Of a stretch of 64,000 nucleotides of DNA, positions 19,101 to 28,556 are shown piece after piece. This DNA comes from Litorilinea aerophila. GTDB lineage: Bacteria; Chloroflexota; Anaerolineae; Caldilineales; Caldilineaceae. Below the pieces are notes generated by a model that made no database searches, had not been told where the DNA came from, and was given only the letters and a program-made list of their open reading frames with translations. The translations under genes were made by a program, and so were the position numbers. Position 1 is the stretch's first letter, and every line of letters starts with the position of its first letter. The stretch is taken from assembly GCF_006569185.2 (NCBI RefSeq), contig NZ_VIGC02000020.1:1-64000 (forward strand). Direction: 5' to 3'.

Positions 19101-19744
19101 GCTGGGCCTATGACATCGGCTACGGCGGCCTGGATCATGTCCTGGCCAGCGGCCGCAATGTCAACATCCTGGTGCTGGACACCGAGGTCTACTCCAACAC
19201 CGGCGGCCAGTCCTCCAAGGCCACCCCCCTGGGTGCGGTGGCCAAGTTCGCCGCCGGCGGCAAGGCCACGGCCAAGAAGGACCTGGGCCTGATGGCCATG
19301 AGCTACGGCAACGTCTACGTGGCCCAGGTGGCCATGGGCGCCAACGACGCCCACACGGTGCGGGCCTTCCTGGAGGCCGAGTCCTACCCGGGGCCCTCCC
19401 TCATCATCGCCTACAGCCACTGCATCGCCCACGGCATCAACATGGCCAAGGGCATGGAACAGCAGCGCCTGGCCACCGAGTCCGGCTACTGGCCCCTGTA
19501 CCGCTACGACCCCCGGCGCAAAGCCGAGGGGAAGAACCCGCTGCAGCTGGACTCCAAAGCCCCGCGGATCCCGCTGAAGGATTATGCCTACAACGAGAAC
19601 CGCTACCGCATGTTGACCCAGACCGACCCCGAGGCCGCGGAGCGGCTCCTGCAGGCCGCCCAGGAGGCCGTCTGGGAGCGCTGGCGCCGCTACGAAGAGC
19701 TGGCCCGCTCGCCGGTGGCCGCGGAAGCACCCGCGTCGGCCTGA
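16154..19744 (+). CDS. nifJ: Pyruvate:ferredoxin/flavodoxin oxidoreductase, single-chain
   Basis: 1196 residues, the usual length for the homodimeric enzyme that converts pyruvate and CoA to acetyl-CoA, CO2 and reduced ferredoxin. In order: pyrimidine-binding domain (AIYPITPSSPMGELADEW), transketolase C-like domain, gamma domain, two 4Fe-4S clusters (C696, C699, C702, C706 and C752, C755, C758, C762), and the TPP domain with C827/C830 for a third cluster, GDGWAYDIGYGGLDHVL and DTEVYSNTGGQ. ATG 16154 follows CAGGAG. The next gene, a dihydroorotate-dehydrogenase-like protein, commonly neighbours nifJ. It may also supply reduced ferredoxin to the ferredoxin-type nitrite reductase at 57-58 kb (inference). 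Confidence 0.97.
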   Translation: MVRERVTIDGNEAAAYVAYKTNEVIAIYPITPSSPMGELADEWSAHGQTNIWGTRPQVVEMQSEGGAAGAVHGALQTGSLTTTFTASQGLLLMIPNLYKIAGELTSTVFHIAARSVAAQALSIFGDHSDVMAARSTGWAMLFSNSVQEVMDLALIAQASTLKARVPFLHIFDGFRTSHEINKIEKLSDDDIRSLIDDELVRAHRARGLSPDRPFIRGTAQNPDVFFQARETVNPFYLATPQIVQETMDQFARLTGRHYHLFDYVGAPDAERVIVLMGSGVGAVEETVEHLMRQGEKVGVVKVRLFRPFSGAHLLQALPPTVRRIAVLDRTKEPGSAGEPLYVDVVTAVAEGMASGEAPFTAMPRIVGGRYGLSSKEFTPAMVKGIFDELDKERPKNHFTVGIVDDVTHTSIDYDPNFDIEPDDVVRAVFWGLGSDGTVSANKNSIKIIGEETPNYAQGYFVYDSKKSGARTVSHLRFGPRPIRSTYLIRRANFVAVHQFGFLQKFNVLEPAAPGATFLLNAPFGPDEVWDQLPRPVQEQIIQKRLKFYVIDAYKVAAELGLGVRINTIMQTCFFAISGVLPREEAIAQIKQAIRKTYGKRGEVIVRKNFAAVDAALAHLHQVSVPDRATSTIEMPPVVPEEAPQFVKTVTAPMLAGEGDLLPVSALPVDGTYPSATTRWEKRNIALEVPVWDPDICIQCGKCVLVCPHAVIRSKVVDESELANAPEGFLSADARWRELAGKKYTLQVAVEDCTGCSLCVEVCPAKDKRAVGRKAINMEPQLPLREQGRRHWDFFLQLPEQPHVDTLRFNNVKNVQLLQPLFEFSGACAGCGETPYLKLMSQLFGDRTIIANATGCSSIYGGNLPTTPWAVNREGRGPAWSNSLFEDNAEFGLGMRLTLDKQAEYAAELVQRLRHVIGDELADGLLQSEQADEAEIQAQRARVEVLKQKLTGLTDGPLAAEARDLLSLADKLVRKSVWIVGGDGWAYDIGYGGLDHVLASGRNVNILVLDTEVYSNTGGQSSKATPLGAVAKFAAGGKATAKKDLGLMAMSYGNVYVAQVAMGANDAHTVRAFLEAESYPGPSLIIAYSHCIAHGINMAKGMEQQRLATESGYWPLYRYDPRRKAEGKNPLQLDSKAPRIPLKDYAYNENRYRMLTQTDPEAAERLLQAAQEAVWERWRRYEELARSPVAAEAPASA

Positions 19745-19794
19745 GGAATGGGCGACAGGCGCAAGGCATACACGGTTTTGTGACGTCGGGCGTA

Positions 19795-19863
19795 GTGCGT
19801 GGTGCGTCAAGCAACGGGCTGTCGGGTGGGTCATGAAGCCCTGATGCGCGTACCACGCACCAC
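19795..19863 (+). repeat. GTGCGTGGT...ACCACGCAC repeat, copy 1
   Basis: GTGCGTGGTGCGTCAAGCAAC at the left pairs over its first nine bases with ACCACGCAC at 19852-19860. The reverse complement resembles 22367-22438, including GCTTGACGYACCACGC. The two copies bracket the DHOD-like and stress-protein genes in opposite orientation. Confidence 0.6.
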
Positions 19864-19898
19864 CACCACGCATCACCCATCCACAGGGAGTTTCACCC

Positions 19899-20915
19899 AT
19901 GGACTTAACCACTACCTATATGGGCCTGACCCTTAAACATCCCGTTGTTCCGTCAGCCTCACCCCTCTCCCAGGGGTTGGACCAGATCCGGCGCCTGGAG
20001 GATGCCGGGGCGTCAGCCATCGTCATGTACTCGCTCTTCGAAGAGCAGATTACCGCCGAGAGCCACCTCCTGGATCACTACCTCAGCTACGGCGCCGAAA
20101 GCTTTGCCGAGGCCCTGAGCTATTACCCCGAGATGGAGACCTACAACGTGGGGCCCCAGGAGTACCTGGAGCTGATCCAGCGGGCCAAGGCCGCGGTGGA
20201 CATCCCCATCATCGGCAGCCTGAACGGCGTCTCCAGCGGCGGCTGGATCGAGTACGCCCGCCACATCGAAGAGGCGGGCGCCGACGGCCTGGAGCTGAAC
20301 ATTTACTACATCCCCACCGACCCCAACATGACCGGGCAGGAAGTGGAGCAGATGTACGTGGACGTGGTGCGGGACGTGAGGCAGAGCGTCTCCATCCCGG
20401 TGGCCGTGAAGGTGGGCCCCTATTTCAGCGCCTTCGCCAACATGGCCAAACGCTTCCACGAAGCCGGCGCCGATGCCCTGGTGGTCTTCAACCGCTTCTA
20501 CCAGCCGGACTTCGACCTGGAGCATCTGGAGGTGGTGCCCAACCTGGTCCTCAGCAGCTCCCACGAGCTGCGGCTGCCCCTGCGCTGGGTGGCCATCCTC
20601 TACGGCCGCGTGCCCATCGACTTCGCCATCACCAGCGGCGTTCACACCCACGAAGACGTGCTGAAGGGGCTCATGGCCGGCGCCCGGGTCATGATGATGG
20701 CGTCGGAGCTGCTGCGCAACGGTGTGGAGCGCATCGGCCAGGTGGTGGAGGAGCTCCGCCGTTGGATGGAAGAGCACGAGTATGAATCGGTGCGCCAGAT
20801 GCAGGGCAGCATGAGCCAGCAGAACGTGGCCGAGCCGGCTGCGTTTGAGCGGGCCAACTACATGAAGGTCCTCCAGTCCTGGCGCCCGGATCCCACCGGC
20901 ATGTTTCTGCACTGA
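19899..20915 (+). CDS. Dihydroorotate dehydrogenase-like protein
   Basis: 338 residues, FMN-binding TIM barrel of the DHOD superfamily: [22 protein letters not shown] at the start, [26 protein letters not shown] and [21 protein letters not shown] (phosphate-binding end). It lacks the strong pyrimidine-enzyme signature and belongs to the 'DHOD-like' group often found next to nifJ; the substrate is unknown. A GGGAG site precedes ATG 19899. A stress protein follows 47 bases downstream. Confidence 0.88.
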   Translation: MDLTTTYMGLTLKHPVVPSASPLSQGLDQIRRLEDAGASAIVMYSLFEEQITAESHLLDHYLSYGAESFAEALSYYPEMETYNVGPQEYLELIQRAKAAVDIPIIGSLNGVSSGGWIEYARHIEEAGADGLELNIYYIPTDPNMTGQEVEQMYVDVVRDVRQSVSIPVAVKVGPYFSAFANMAKRFHEAGADALVVFNRFYQPDFDLEHLEVVPNLVLSSSHELRLPLRWVAILYGRVPIDFAITSGVHTHEDVLKGLMAGARVMMMASELLRNGVERIGQVVEELRRWMEEHEYESVRQMQGSMSQQNVAEPAAFERANYMKVLQSWRPDPTGMFLH

Positions 20916-20962
20916 GGCGGCTGGCGTGGGCAACCGGCGTAGCCCCCGGAGGAGGTGACAGG

Positions 20963-22366
20963 ATGAACAAGCGCAAAATCCTCATCCCCCTGGACGGCTC
21001 CGACTTCAGCCGTCAGATCGTCCGGGTGGTGCAGGACTTCTTCGACCCTGACGATGTGAGCCTGATTCTCTTCCGGGCTGCCTATCCGCCAGCCGCTGCG
21101 GACGAGTCGGCCCATCCGGCGGGGTTGGTGGAAGTCTCGCCCCTGGCTGCTTCCTATGAAACATACCGCCAGGCCCTGGACACCCAGGTGGCTGCCCTGA
21201 CCGACGAGTACGAGCGTTACCGGCAGGAGCTGTTGGCCGAACTGCGCCGGGATGCCGACCTGTTGCGGCAGGAAGGCTACAGCGTCAGCGTCCAGGTGCA
21301 GTTCGGCGAGCCGGCGCAACGGATCATCGACTTCGTGGGCCAGGAAGGTGTGGACCTGGTGGCCATGGCTACCCATGGCCGCTCTGGGCTGGGGCGGCTG
21401 GTCCTGGGCAGCGTGGCAGAGCGGGTGGTGCGCAGCGTGCCCGTGCCCGTGCTGCTCATGCGGCCGACCGAGGGAACGGCGCCCCTGTTGACGCCGGGCG
21501 AAGAGTTGGCCCGGCGTCTGGGCCAGGGCGGTCATCTGCAGCTGCTGGCGGCCACCGACGGTACCCCTCTGGCCCAACGGGCGGTGCAGGTGGCTGTCGA
21601 GCTGGCCCAGACGCTGGATGCCCATCTGCGGGTGTTGGTGGTGGGCAGCGAGCGGGATGGGGTAAGCCACAACCAGAAGATCATGGCCGACACAGCCGGG
21701 CTGCTGGCCCCCCTCCAACCCCGGGCAGAAACCATCCCCCTGGTGGGCTTCGCCGATGAAGAGGTGTTGCACTACCTGGACCAAAATCCTGGGGACCTGC
21801 TGGTGATCGGCCCCTTCCGGGATCGGGGCGCGGGGCCGGCCACGGCCATTGGCCACACGGCCCAGCGGCTGGTGCAACATGCGCCCACCTCGGTGCTCAT
21901 GGTCAAGAACCCGCCGACCCGGTTTCGGCGGATTCTGGCCTGCGCCGCCGTGGATGACCGGGCCGTGGTGGACGTGGCCGCCGGGCTGGCCCAGGTGTTG
22001 GGCAGCGCCTTGACGGTCCTGCATGTGGTGCCGCCCTCGGCGGCCACCTACCTGGCGCCGGAAGACGACCATGGGCACAGCGGACACATTTCGCTGGAAT
22101 CTGTTCTCAGCCAGAACACCCACCTGTCGGAGCTGGTCCAGCGCTGGCTGGCCACCCTGGAGCGCCACGGGATGGGCCGGGACGTGCGGCTGGTCAAGCG
22201 CAGCAGCGTGCCCGAGGCCATCCTGAAAATGGCCCATGACGAAGACTTCGACCTGCTGGTGGTGGGCAGCCAGTCCAGCGCCGGCCATTTCCTGGACACG
22301 GTGGCCAACGCCGTGGTCCGCTATGCCGAGCGGTCGGTGCTGGTGGTGCGGACCCGACCCCGTTAA
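20963..22366 (+). CDS. Universal stress protein with three tandem Usp domains
   Basis: 467 residues. Domain 1 (about 1-172) is canonical, with [11 protein letters not shown] and [15 protein letters not shown]. Domain 2 (about 190-315, [12 protein letters not shown] ... VLMVKNP) and domain 3 (about 318-467, [14 protein letters not shown] ... SVLVVRTRP) keep the fold but have altered nucleotide loops ([15 protein letters not shown] and [11 protein letters not shown]). Single and tandem-pair Usp proteins are the common forms; three in one chain is less usual. ATG 20963 follows GGAGGTGACAGG. It lies in the nifJ-DHOD transcription direction and may be co-transcribed. Confidence 0.85.
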   Translation: MNKRKILIPLDGSDFSRQIVRVVQDFFDPDDVSLILFRAAYPPAAADESAHPAGLVEVSPLAASYETYRQALDTQVAALTDEYERYRQELLAELRRDADLLRQEGYSVSVQVQFGEPAQRIIDFVGQEGVDLVAMATHGRSGLGRLVLGSVAERVVRSVPVPVLLMRPTEGTAPLLTPGEELARRLGQGGHLQLLAATDGTPLAQRAVQVAVELAQTLDAHLRVLVVGSERDGVSHNQKIMADTAGLLAPLQPRAETIPLVGFADEEVLHYLDQNPGDLLVIGPFRDRGAGPATAIGHTAQRLVQHAPTSVLMVKNPPTRFRRILACAAVDDRAVVDVAAGLAQVLGSALTVLHVVPPSAATYLAPEDDHGHSGHISLESVLSQNTHLSELVQRWLATLERHGMGRDVRLVKRSSVPEAILKMAHDEDFDLLVVGSQSSAGHFLDTVANAVVRYAERSVLVVRTRPR

Positions 22367-22438
22367 GTGGGTGGTGCGTGCACCAATGGCCTTCCCGCTC
22401 CATTGACCAGCGCGCTGCTTGACGTACCACGCCCCAGG
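22367..22438 (-). repeat. GTGCGTGGT...ACCACGCAC repeat, copy 2
   Basis: GTGGGTGGTGCGTG at the left and GCTGCTTGACGTACCACGCC at the right match the reverse complement of 19795-19863. It fills the gap between the convergent stress-protein and dehydrogenase genes and may act as a shared 3'-end structure. Confidence 0.55.
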
Positions 22439-22443
22439 CCCTT

Positions 22444-23388
22444 CTAGGCGATTCGGCTGGGCAGGGGCTCCCCCCGCAGGCCGGCCAGGAGGTTATCCAC
22501 GGCGCGGCGGGCCATGCGGTAGCGGGTCTGCCGGGTGGCGCTGCCCAGGTGGGGTGCAATCACCACGTTCTCCATGCGCAGGAGGGGATGATCCCGGGGC
22601 AGGGGTTCTGGCTCGGTCACATCCAGCGCGGCCCCGGCGATCCAGCCCTGGGTGAGGGCTTCCACCAGGGCGTCGTGGTCCACCACGCCGCCCCGGGCCA
22701 CGTTGATGAGGAAGGCGGTGGGCTTCATCTGGCGTAGCTGCTCCCGGCCGATGAGGTGGCGGGTCTCGGGCGTCAGGGGGACATTCAGGGTGACGTAGTC
22801 GGCCTGGGCCAGCAGCTCCTCCAGGGAGGCGTAAGTGGCGCCCAGCTCGGCTTCGGCCTGGGGATTGGGCCGGCGGTTGTGGTAGAGGATGCGCATGTCG
22901 AAACCCCGGGCGCGGCGGGCCACCTGTCGGCCGATATTGCCCATGCCCACGATGCCCAGGGTGGTGCCGTAAACCTCGTAGCCGTGGAGGATGTTGGGGT
23001 CGTAGACGGTGAACTGGGGGCTGCGGGCGTAGCGATCGCCGATGACCACGTTGCGGGCAATGGCCATGAGCAGGGCGAAGGTCATGTCGGCCGTGGCGCC
23101 ATCCACCAGGCCGGGCGTGTTACCCACGGCAATGCCCCGGGCCCGGGCATCGTCCAGGTTAATGTGGTCCACCCCCACGCCGAAGTTGCTGATCACCCGC
23201 AGGTTGGGCATGCGATCCATGATGGCGCCGTCGATTTTGGGGTGGCCGTAGACGAAGAAGCCTTCGGCCCGTTGCAGGAGCGCGGGGTCCGTCTCCTGGC
23301 CGGCCCAGACGTGGACCTGGCACGTATCGCGCAGCATGGCGCGGATTTCGTCATTCAGTTCGGTATTGGTGAGTACCGTGTAGGGCAT
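22444..23388 (-). CDS. D-2-hydroxyacid dehydrogenase (glyoxylate/hydroxypyruvate reductase type)
   Basis: 314 residues. Substrate domain at both ends with a central NAD(P) domain: LGIVGMGNIGRQVARRARGF is the dinucleotide fingerprint. Catalytic Arg in NVARGGVVD, Glu in DVTEPEP and His in APHLGSAT are all present. The GVGVDHINLDDARARGIAVGNTPG run is typical of glyoxylate/hydroxypyruvate reductases, but exact substrate use is not certain. ATG 23388 follows AGAGGAAG; an upstream in-frame start at 23442 lacks support. Confidence 0.93.
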   Translation of the reverse strand: MPYTVLTNTELNDEIRAMLRDTCQVHVWAGQETDPALLQRAEGFFVYGHPKIDGAIMDRMPNLRVISNFGVGVDHINLDDARARGIAVGNTPGLVDGATADMTFALLMAIARNVVIGDRYARSPQFTVYDPNILHGYEVYGTTLGIVGMGNIGRQVARRARGFDMRILYHNRRPNPQAEAELGATYASLEELLAQADYVTLNVPLTPETRHLIGREQLRQMKPTAFLINVARGGVVDHDALVEALTQGWIAGAALDVTEPEPLPRDHPLLRMENVVIAPHLGSATRQTRYRMARRAVDNLLAGLRGEPLPSRIA

Positions 23389-24069
23389 AGGATCTTCCTC
23401 TCTGGTTTTTGAACGTTTCGAAATCCCCGTTACTTTCCTCAAACTGCCTGTTTCGCCTGGAACAGCCCCTGCCCCATTGTGCCATCCACAGGCCTAGATC
23501 GTCGAGGGGATGGGGCAGTCAAGAAGCTGCCCCGTCCAACCTGGCGTGGGATGGGCGACTATGTTCAGAGCATATACCAAAGATCGCTGGATTGACAACC
23601 TGGCGCGGCCATGGTTTAATACCCGGCACAACCTGCGGCAGCGAGCACCATGGTAGCTCGGACGTCGCACAAAACCCAATACTGCTTGAGCCCATTTATA
23701 TTTTCCCTGCCATTTTACCATCTGTTCTTGAGTGCATCGGCGAGCCCCATCGCGTGATTAAGTTAACCGGATAGAGGGGGTCGGCTCTGCTGGTTGCGCG
23801 TCGCCTCCAGCTTTTGTCCGGTTCTGTCTTGTCCTTTTGCGATTCGATTAGTTTGTTTTGTGTACAAACCGGGGCCACGGAACAGTTGAATGGCATTGAT
23901 GGCATTGAATTGTGTAGCTTGCAGCTAACCCGCAGGAGAAGACCCTGCCCTTGCAAGCGAAGCGGTATCCAGTCGTTGTTGTACGCCCCAGGGGCGTGGG
24001 TGGTCAGCCCCTTGACCACGCCAGACCAGGCCCATCATTCTGCAGGCAGACAGAAGGAAACAGAGGCTC
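23389..24069. other. Long divergent region with leader of the peptide-importer operon
   Basis: No gene is seen in these 680 bases. It is more AT-rich than its surroundings. CTGCCCCAT (23469-23477) and ATGGGGCAG (23520-23528) form an inverted repeat. The strong plus-strand promoter at 23592-23620 leaves a leader of roughly 440 bases before the first permease gene. Within it are a direct repeat GGCATTGAT/GGCATTGAA (about 23890-23908) and a TTTGTTTTGTGTACAAAC stretch. I could not assign a known riboswitch. Confidence 0.55.
23592..23620 (+). promoter_or_regulatory. Sigma-70-type promoter upstream of the peptide ABC operon
   Basis: TTGACA at 23592-23597, a 17-base spacer, and TTTAAT at 23615-23620. 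Orientation is toward the operon that starts at 24070. Confidence 0.65.
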
Positions 24070-25056
24070 ATGTGGCTGTACCTTATCCGTCGCATCTTAT
24101 TGATGATTCCGACCTTGTTCGCAGTAACCCTGATCTCCTTTGCCATCATTGAGGCGCCGCCGGGTGACTATCTGGACTCGTACGTGAACAACTTGATCTC
24201 CCAGCAACAGGCCGTGGATCCGGCGGAAATAGAGGCTTTGCGTGCCCGTTATGGATTGGGACAGCCGTGGTATGTCCGCTATTTCCGCTGGATGAACGGC
24301 ATCCTGCACGGCGATCTAGGCCGCTCTTTAGAATGGAACCAGCCCGTATCCAAGCTGATCCTGGAACGCCTTCCCTGGAGTCTGACGATTTCTCTGGCTT
24401 CGTTTGCCTTTTCCTATCTGTTGGCCCTCCCCATCGGGCTCTATTCGGCCACCCATCAGTATTCGCCGGGCGATTATGCCGTTACCCTGATTGGATTCCT
24501 GGGCCTGGCCATTCCCAATTTTCTACTGGCCCTGATCATCCTCTGGATCTACTTCAAGATGACGGGCAAGGTGGCTGTGGGTCTCTTTTCCGACCAGTAT
24601 CAGATGGCACCCTGGAGTTTTGCCAAGTTTGTGGACTTGCTCAAGCATGTCTGGCTGCCGGCTGTGATCGTGGGAACGGCCGGCACCGCGGGGCTGATCC
24701 GGGTCATGCGCGCCAACCTACTGGACGAACTGGAGAAGCCATACGTCATGGTGGCCCGCTCCAAGGGGTTGCGAGAAGGATGGCTGCTGTTCAAATATCC
24801 CTTCCGCATTGCGCTGAACCCTGTGGTGAGCACCATCGGCTGGACGTTGCCGGCCCTGGTGAACGGCGAACTGCTGGCATCCCTGGTGTTGGGGTTGCCC
24901 ACCATTGCGCCGCTCTTCGTCGGCGCCTTAATGAGCCAGGACATGTTCCTGGCAGGCAGCATCGTCCTGATCCTCAGCACCCTGACCCTTGTCGGGACGT
25001 TGATTTCAGACGTGCTCCTGGCCTGGTTGGATCCTCGCATTCGCGAGGCGATCTGA
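24070..25056 (+). CDS. Peptide/nickel-type ABC transporter permease (DppB-like)
   Basis: 328 residues with six predicted membrane helices. The N-terminus MWLYLIRRILLMIPTLFAVTLISF, the short periplasmic segment with YGLGQPWYVRYFRWMNGILHGDLGRS and the EAA-type cytoplasmic loop near VARSKGLREGWLLFKYPFRIALNP are diagnostic of the DppB/OppB family. It forms the transmembrane channel with the next gene product. First gene of a five-gene operon (24070-30695); the gap to the second gene is 30 bases. AGAAGGAAACAGAGG precedes ATG 24070. The ligand may be peptides or sugars: class-5 importers of Chloroflexota cover both. Confidence 0.93.
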   Translation: MWLYLIRRILLMIPTLFAVTLISFAIIEAPPGDYLDSYVNNLISQQQAVDPAEIEALRARYGLGQPWYVRYFRWMNGILHGDLGRSLEWNQPVSKLILERLPWSLTISLASFAFSYLLALPIGLYSATHQYSPGDYAVTLIGFLGLAIPNFLLALIILWIYFKMTGKVAVGLFSDQYQMAPWSFAKFVDLLKHVWLPAVIVGTAGTAGLIRVMRANLLDELEKPYVMVARSKGLREGWLLFKYPFRIALNPVVSTIGWTLPALVNGELLASLVLGLPTIAPLFVGALMSQDMFLAGSIVLILSTLTLVGTLISDVLLAWLDPRIREAI

Positions 25057-25086
25057 CGAGCCTGCCATCCGAAGGAAGGGAGAACC

Positions 25087-26223
25087 ATGGCTGTCATCGA
25101 AGAAGTGCTTCGCCCCGACGACCATAGCCCGAAGTCGGTAGAAACTGAAGTGGCTGTCGCCACCCCCGGGCAGCTCATGCGCTGGAAGTTCATGCGTCAC
25201 CGGGTGGCGGTGGTTTCCCTGGCCGTGTTGGTCCTGTTCTATCTGGTAGCGCTCTTCGCTGAGTTCGTCGCCCCCTACGACCCTGCCCGCTATGATACTG
25301 ATTTCATGATGGCGCCTCCGCAGCCCATCCGCTTTATTGACAACGGTCGCTTTGAACTGCGGCCTTTCGTCTATGGCCTGTCCTCCGCCATGGATCCGAA
25401 CACGTTCAAGATTACCTACCAGGTGGATCCCACTCAAAAGTATCCCATCTACTTTTTCGTTCGGGGAGATCCGTACAAACTGTGGGGTGTGTTTGAGACA
25501 GATCTGCACCTCTTTGGTGTCAAAGAAGGAACCCTGCATTTGTTCGGTACGGACAACCAGGGTCGCGATATGCTCTCCCGCATCATCTATGGCGGACGCA
25601 TCTCTCTGTCAGTCGGCCTCCTGGGCATTGCCATCAGCTTCATCATCGGCATCGTCGTAGGAGGCATCTCCGGCTATTTTGGCGGTGTGGTCGACATCAT
25701 CATTCAGCGGGTCATCGAGTTCCTGCGTTCGATCCCCACCCTGCCCCTGTGGATGGCACTGAGCGTGGCCCTGCCGCCCACCTGGTCCGTCGTGCAGACC
25801 TATTTTGGCATTGTGGTCATCCTGTCGTTGGTGGGCTGGACCGGGTTGGCCCGGGTGGTGCGGGGTAAGTTCATGTCCCTCCGGGAGGAGGAGTACGTCA
25901 TGGCGGCCCAGCTCAACGGCGCCAACGAAGCCCGGATCATCTTCAAGCACATGCTGCCTTCCTTTTACAGCCACATCATCGCTTCGTTGACCCTTAGCGT
26001 GCCAGGGATGATTTTGGGCGAGACAGCGCTGAGCTTTATCGGCCTGGGGCTCCAGCCGCCCGCCATCAGCTGGGGTGTTCTGCTCAAGGATGCCCAGCAT
26101 ATCCGGGTGTTGGCCAACGCACCCTGGCTTTTGCTTCCAGGCCTCTTTGTTGTGGTAGCCATCCTCTGCTTTAACTTCGTGGGGGATGGGCTGCGAGACG
26201 CCGCCGACCCCTACGTGAACTAG
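25087..26223 (+). CDS. Peptide/nickel-type ABC transporter permease (DppC-like)
   Basis: 378 residues. An N-terminal cytoplasmic arm and first helix (RVAVVSLAVLVLFYLVALFAEFVAPYDP) match the OppC N-terminal domain. The periplasmic part between helices 1 and 2 is long (about 60-155), ending in HLFGTDNQGRDMLSRIIYGGRISLSVGL, a classic DppC signature. The EAA loop is VMAAQLNGANEARIIFKHMLPS. The extra periplasmic length makes it larger than E. coli DppC (300). The start is ATG 25087 after GAAGGAAGGGAG. Confidence 0.93.
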   Translation: MAVIEEVLRPDDHSPKSVETEVAVATPGQLMRWKFMRHRVAVVSLAVLVLFYLVALFAEFVAPYDPARYDTDFMMAPPQPIRFIDNGRFELRPFVYGLSSAMDPNTFKITYQVDPTQKYPIYFFVRGDPYKLWGVFETDLHLFGVKEGTLHLFGTDNQGRDMLSRIIYGGRISLSVGLLGIAISFIIGIVVGGISGYFGGVVDIIIQRVIEFLRSIPTLPLWMALSVALPPTWSVVQTYFGIVVILSLVGWTGLARVVRGKFMSLREEEYVMAAQLNGANEARIIFKHMLPSFYSHIIASLTLSVPGMILGETALSFIGLGLQPPAISWGVLLKDAQHIRVLANAPWLLLPGLFVVVAILCFNFVGDGLRDAADPYVN

Positions 26224-26272
26224 CGCAGAACCCATCGGCCTATTTCTGCCCGACTCAACCAGGAATCCTGTT

Positions 26273-27316
26273 ATGGATAGCGATTCGATATTGCTGGAAG
26301 TGCGAAACCTCCACACCCGCTTTTTTTCCCGGGAGGGGGCCCTGGCCGCAGTGGATGGCCTGAGCTTCAACGTCCGTCGGGGGGAGGCGCTGGGGATTGC
26401 CGGCGAAAGCGGCTGCGGCAAAAGCGTCACCGCCCAATCCATCCTGCGCATCGTGCCCCGACATGGCAAAATTGTGGACGGTGAAATCCTCCTCCACCAG
26501 GACGACAAAATCGTGGACCTGGTCCGCCTGGACTGGAAGGGCCGGGAGATCCGCGATATCCGGGGCCGGGTCATTTCCATGGTCTTCCAGGAGCCCATGG
26601 CCGGGTTCAGCATGGCCTACACCATCGGCAACCAGATCATGGAGGTGATCCAGCTCCATCAACGGGTGAATCGCCAGGAAGCCCGACAGCGGGCCATCGA
26701 GATCTTGCGGCGGGTGGGCATGCCGAAACCGGAGCAGGCCATCGATGCCTACCCGTTCGCCCTCAGTGGCGGCATGCGCCAGCGGGCCATGATCGCCATG
26801 GCTCTGGCCTGCACCCCTAGCCTCCTCATTGCCGATGAGCCCACCACCGCCGTGGATGTCACCATCCAGGCCCAGGTGTTGCAGTTGATGAAAGAGCTGC
26901 AGGAAGAAATGGGCATGGCCCTCATGGTCATCACCCACGATCTGGCCGTCATCTCTGAGCTCTGTGACCGGGTGATGGTCATGTACCTGGGCAAGGACGT
27001 GGAAAGTGCTCCCGCCGGTGAATTGTTTCGCAATCCCAAACATCCCTACACCGTTGGCCTGCTCCGTTCCGTGCCCCGGCTGGGGGAAGGAAAAACCCAG
27101 GAGATCCAGGCCATCGAGGGTAGTGTGCCCGGCCCCTATGCCCGGCCGACTGGCTGCCCATTCCATCCCCGGTGCCCTGAATTCATCCCCCACGTCTGTG
27201 ATGTCATTCCTCCACCCCAGGTGGAAGTGGCCCCCGACCATCGGGTACGCTGCCATTTGTATGCAGACGTCCAGCCGCAGCAAGAAGCCAGGATGGTAGC
27301 ACAAAATGATGACTGA
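26273..27316 (+). CDS. Peptide/nickel-type ABC transporter ATPase (DppD-like)
   Basis: 347 residues. Walker A GESGCGKS at 44-51, signature LSGGMRQRA, Walker [15 protein letters not shown], and an H-loop in VITHDLAV. The C-terminal oligopeptide-transporter extension carries the Cys motif [18 protein letters not shown] found in OppD/DppD proteins. It powers the importer as a heterodimer with the next ATPase, whose ATG overlaps the last 11 bases of this gene. Confidence 0.95.
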   Translation: MDSDSILLEVRNLHTRFFSREGALAAVDGLSFNVRRGEALGIAGESGCGKSVTAQSILRIVPRHGKIVDGEILLHQDDKIVDLVRLDWKGREIRDIRGRVISMVFQEPMAGFSMAYTIGNQIMEVIQLHQRVNRQEARQRAIEILRRVGMPKPEQAIDAYPFALSGGMRQRAMIAMALACTPSLLIADEPTTAVDVTIQAQVLQLMKELQEEMGMALMVITHDLAVISELCDRVMVMYLGKDVESAPAGELFRNPKHPYTVGLLRSVPRLGEGKTQEIQAIEGSVPGPYARPTGCPFHPRCPEFIPHVCDVIPPPQVEVAPDHRVRCHLYADVQPQQEARMVAQNDD

Positions 27317-28391
27317 TCCGGATTCCGTGCTGGAAGTTCAAGATCTGACGAAGCACTTTCCCATCACCCGGGGATTTTTGCGGCGGGTTATCGGCCACGT
27401 TCGGGCTGTGGATGGAGTAAGCTTTCGCCTGCGTCGGGGTGAAACCCTGGCGCTGGTGGGCGAAAGCGGTTGTGGCAAAACCACCACAGGTCGTTGTGTC
27501 ATGCGGGCCATCGAACCCACATCCGGCTCCGTCTTCTTTCGGCCTGCGCCGGATGCCAGCCCGGTGGACATTACCAGGCTCGATCGGCGGACCCTGCGGG
27601 ATATCCAGCGCCACATGGGCATGATTTTCCAGGATCCGTACGCTTCCCTGAATCCCCGGATGACCGTTCTGGAGATTGTGGGGGAGCCGTTTATCACCCG
27701 AAAATTGCTCAGCGATCGACGGGAGCTGGAGCGCCGGGTGGCCAGCCTCTTACAAAACGTGGGCCTGGATCCAGCCCTGATGCGACGCTATCCCCATGCC
27801 TTCAGTGGCGGCCAGCGTCAGCGAATTGCCATCGCCCGAGCCCTGGCCTTGAACCCGACCCTGGTGGTCGCAGATGAACCGGTTTCCGCCTTGGACGTGT
27901 CGGTCCAGGCCCAGATCTTACGGCTACTCAAGGACCTGCAGCAGGAATTCCACCTTTCGTACCTCTTTATCACCCACAATCTGGCTGTGGTGGAATACCT
28001 CAGTGACCGGGTTGCCGTGATGTATGTAGGTAAAATCGTGGAGCTGGGAGACACAGCCCAAATCTTCACCCGGCCGAGGCATCCCTACACCGAGGCCTTA
28101 CTGGCTGCTGTGCCCGTCATCGAGGTGGACGGGGAGCGCCGCCGGGAGCGTATTGTGTTGGAAGGCGATGTAGCAGACCCGGCCCACGTGCCCGATGGCT
28201 GTGCGTTCCATCCCCGGTGTCCGTATGCCGCCCCGATCTGTCGTACCCAGGAGCCTCCCCTGGTGAACATGGCGGGGCGGGATGACGCTCCCCACTGGGT
28301 CCGCTGCCATTTTGCAGACGAATTGGAGCTGCGCGGGGTCGCATACAGCGCCACGGCTACCCCGGGCGCAACCGGCCAACCCAACGCGTAG
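27306..28391 (+). CDS. Peptide/nickel-type ABC transporter ATPase (DppF-like)
   Basis: 361 residues. Walker [12 protein letters not shown], signature [15 protein letters not shown], Walker [15 protein letters not shown], and the Cys-containing C-terminal extension [16 protein letters not shown]. Translation starts at ATG 27306 (or the adjacent ATG 27309) within the end of the DppD-like gene, which implies coupling. The two ATPases are diverged paralogues, as usual in this family. Confidence 0.95.
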   Translation: MMTDPDSVLEVQDLTKHFPITRGFLRRVIGHVRAVDGVSFRLRRGETLALVGESGCGKTTTGRCVMRAIEPTSGSVFFRPAPDASPVDITRLDRRTLRDIQRHMGMIFQDPYASLNPRMTVLEIVGEPFITRKLLSDRRELERRVASLLQNVGLDPALMRRYPHAFSGGQRQRIAIARALALNPTLVVADEPVSALDVSVQAQILRLLKDLQQEFHLSYLFITHNLAVVEYLSDRVAVMYVGKIVELGDTAQIFTRPRHPYTEALLAAVPVIEVDGERRRERIVLEGDVADPAHVPDGCAFHPRCPYAAPICRTQEPPLVNMAGRDDAPHWVRCHFADELELRGVAYSATATPGATGQPNA

Positions 28392-28556
28392 GACGGGCAG
28401 GTCGATTGATCTTGATAGCCTGCAGAAAGGAGGTGCGTCGTCGAGACATCTTCCCGGGATAGGACAGGCACCCTTTTTCTCGGATGAATCGCCCCCTTGT
28501 ATTGCGTCCTGATTGTTTCCGCCAACATTTCACCTGTATCAACCTGGAGGAACGGC

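Noticed and set aside
17270-19912. 880-codon open frame on the minus strand
   Set aside because: It mirrors nifJ, whose clusters and TPP motifs are unmistakable; the mirror translation has no domain signal.
28427-28470. Leader peptide after AAAGGAGGTGCG
   Set aside because: The possible GTG frame ends after eight or nine codons and shows no attenuator pairing; support is too weak to call.
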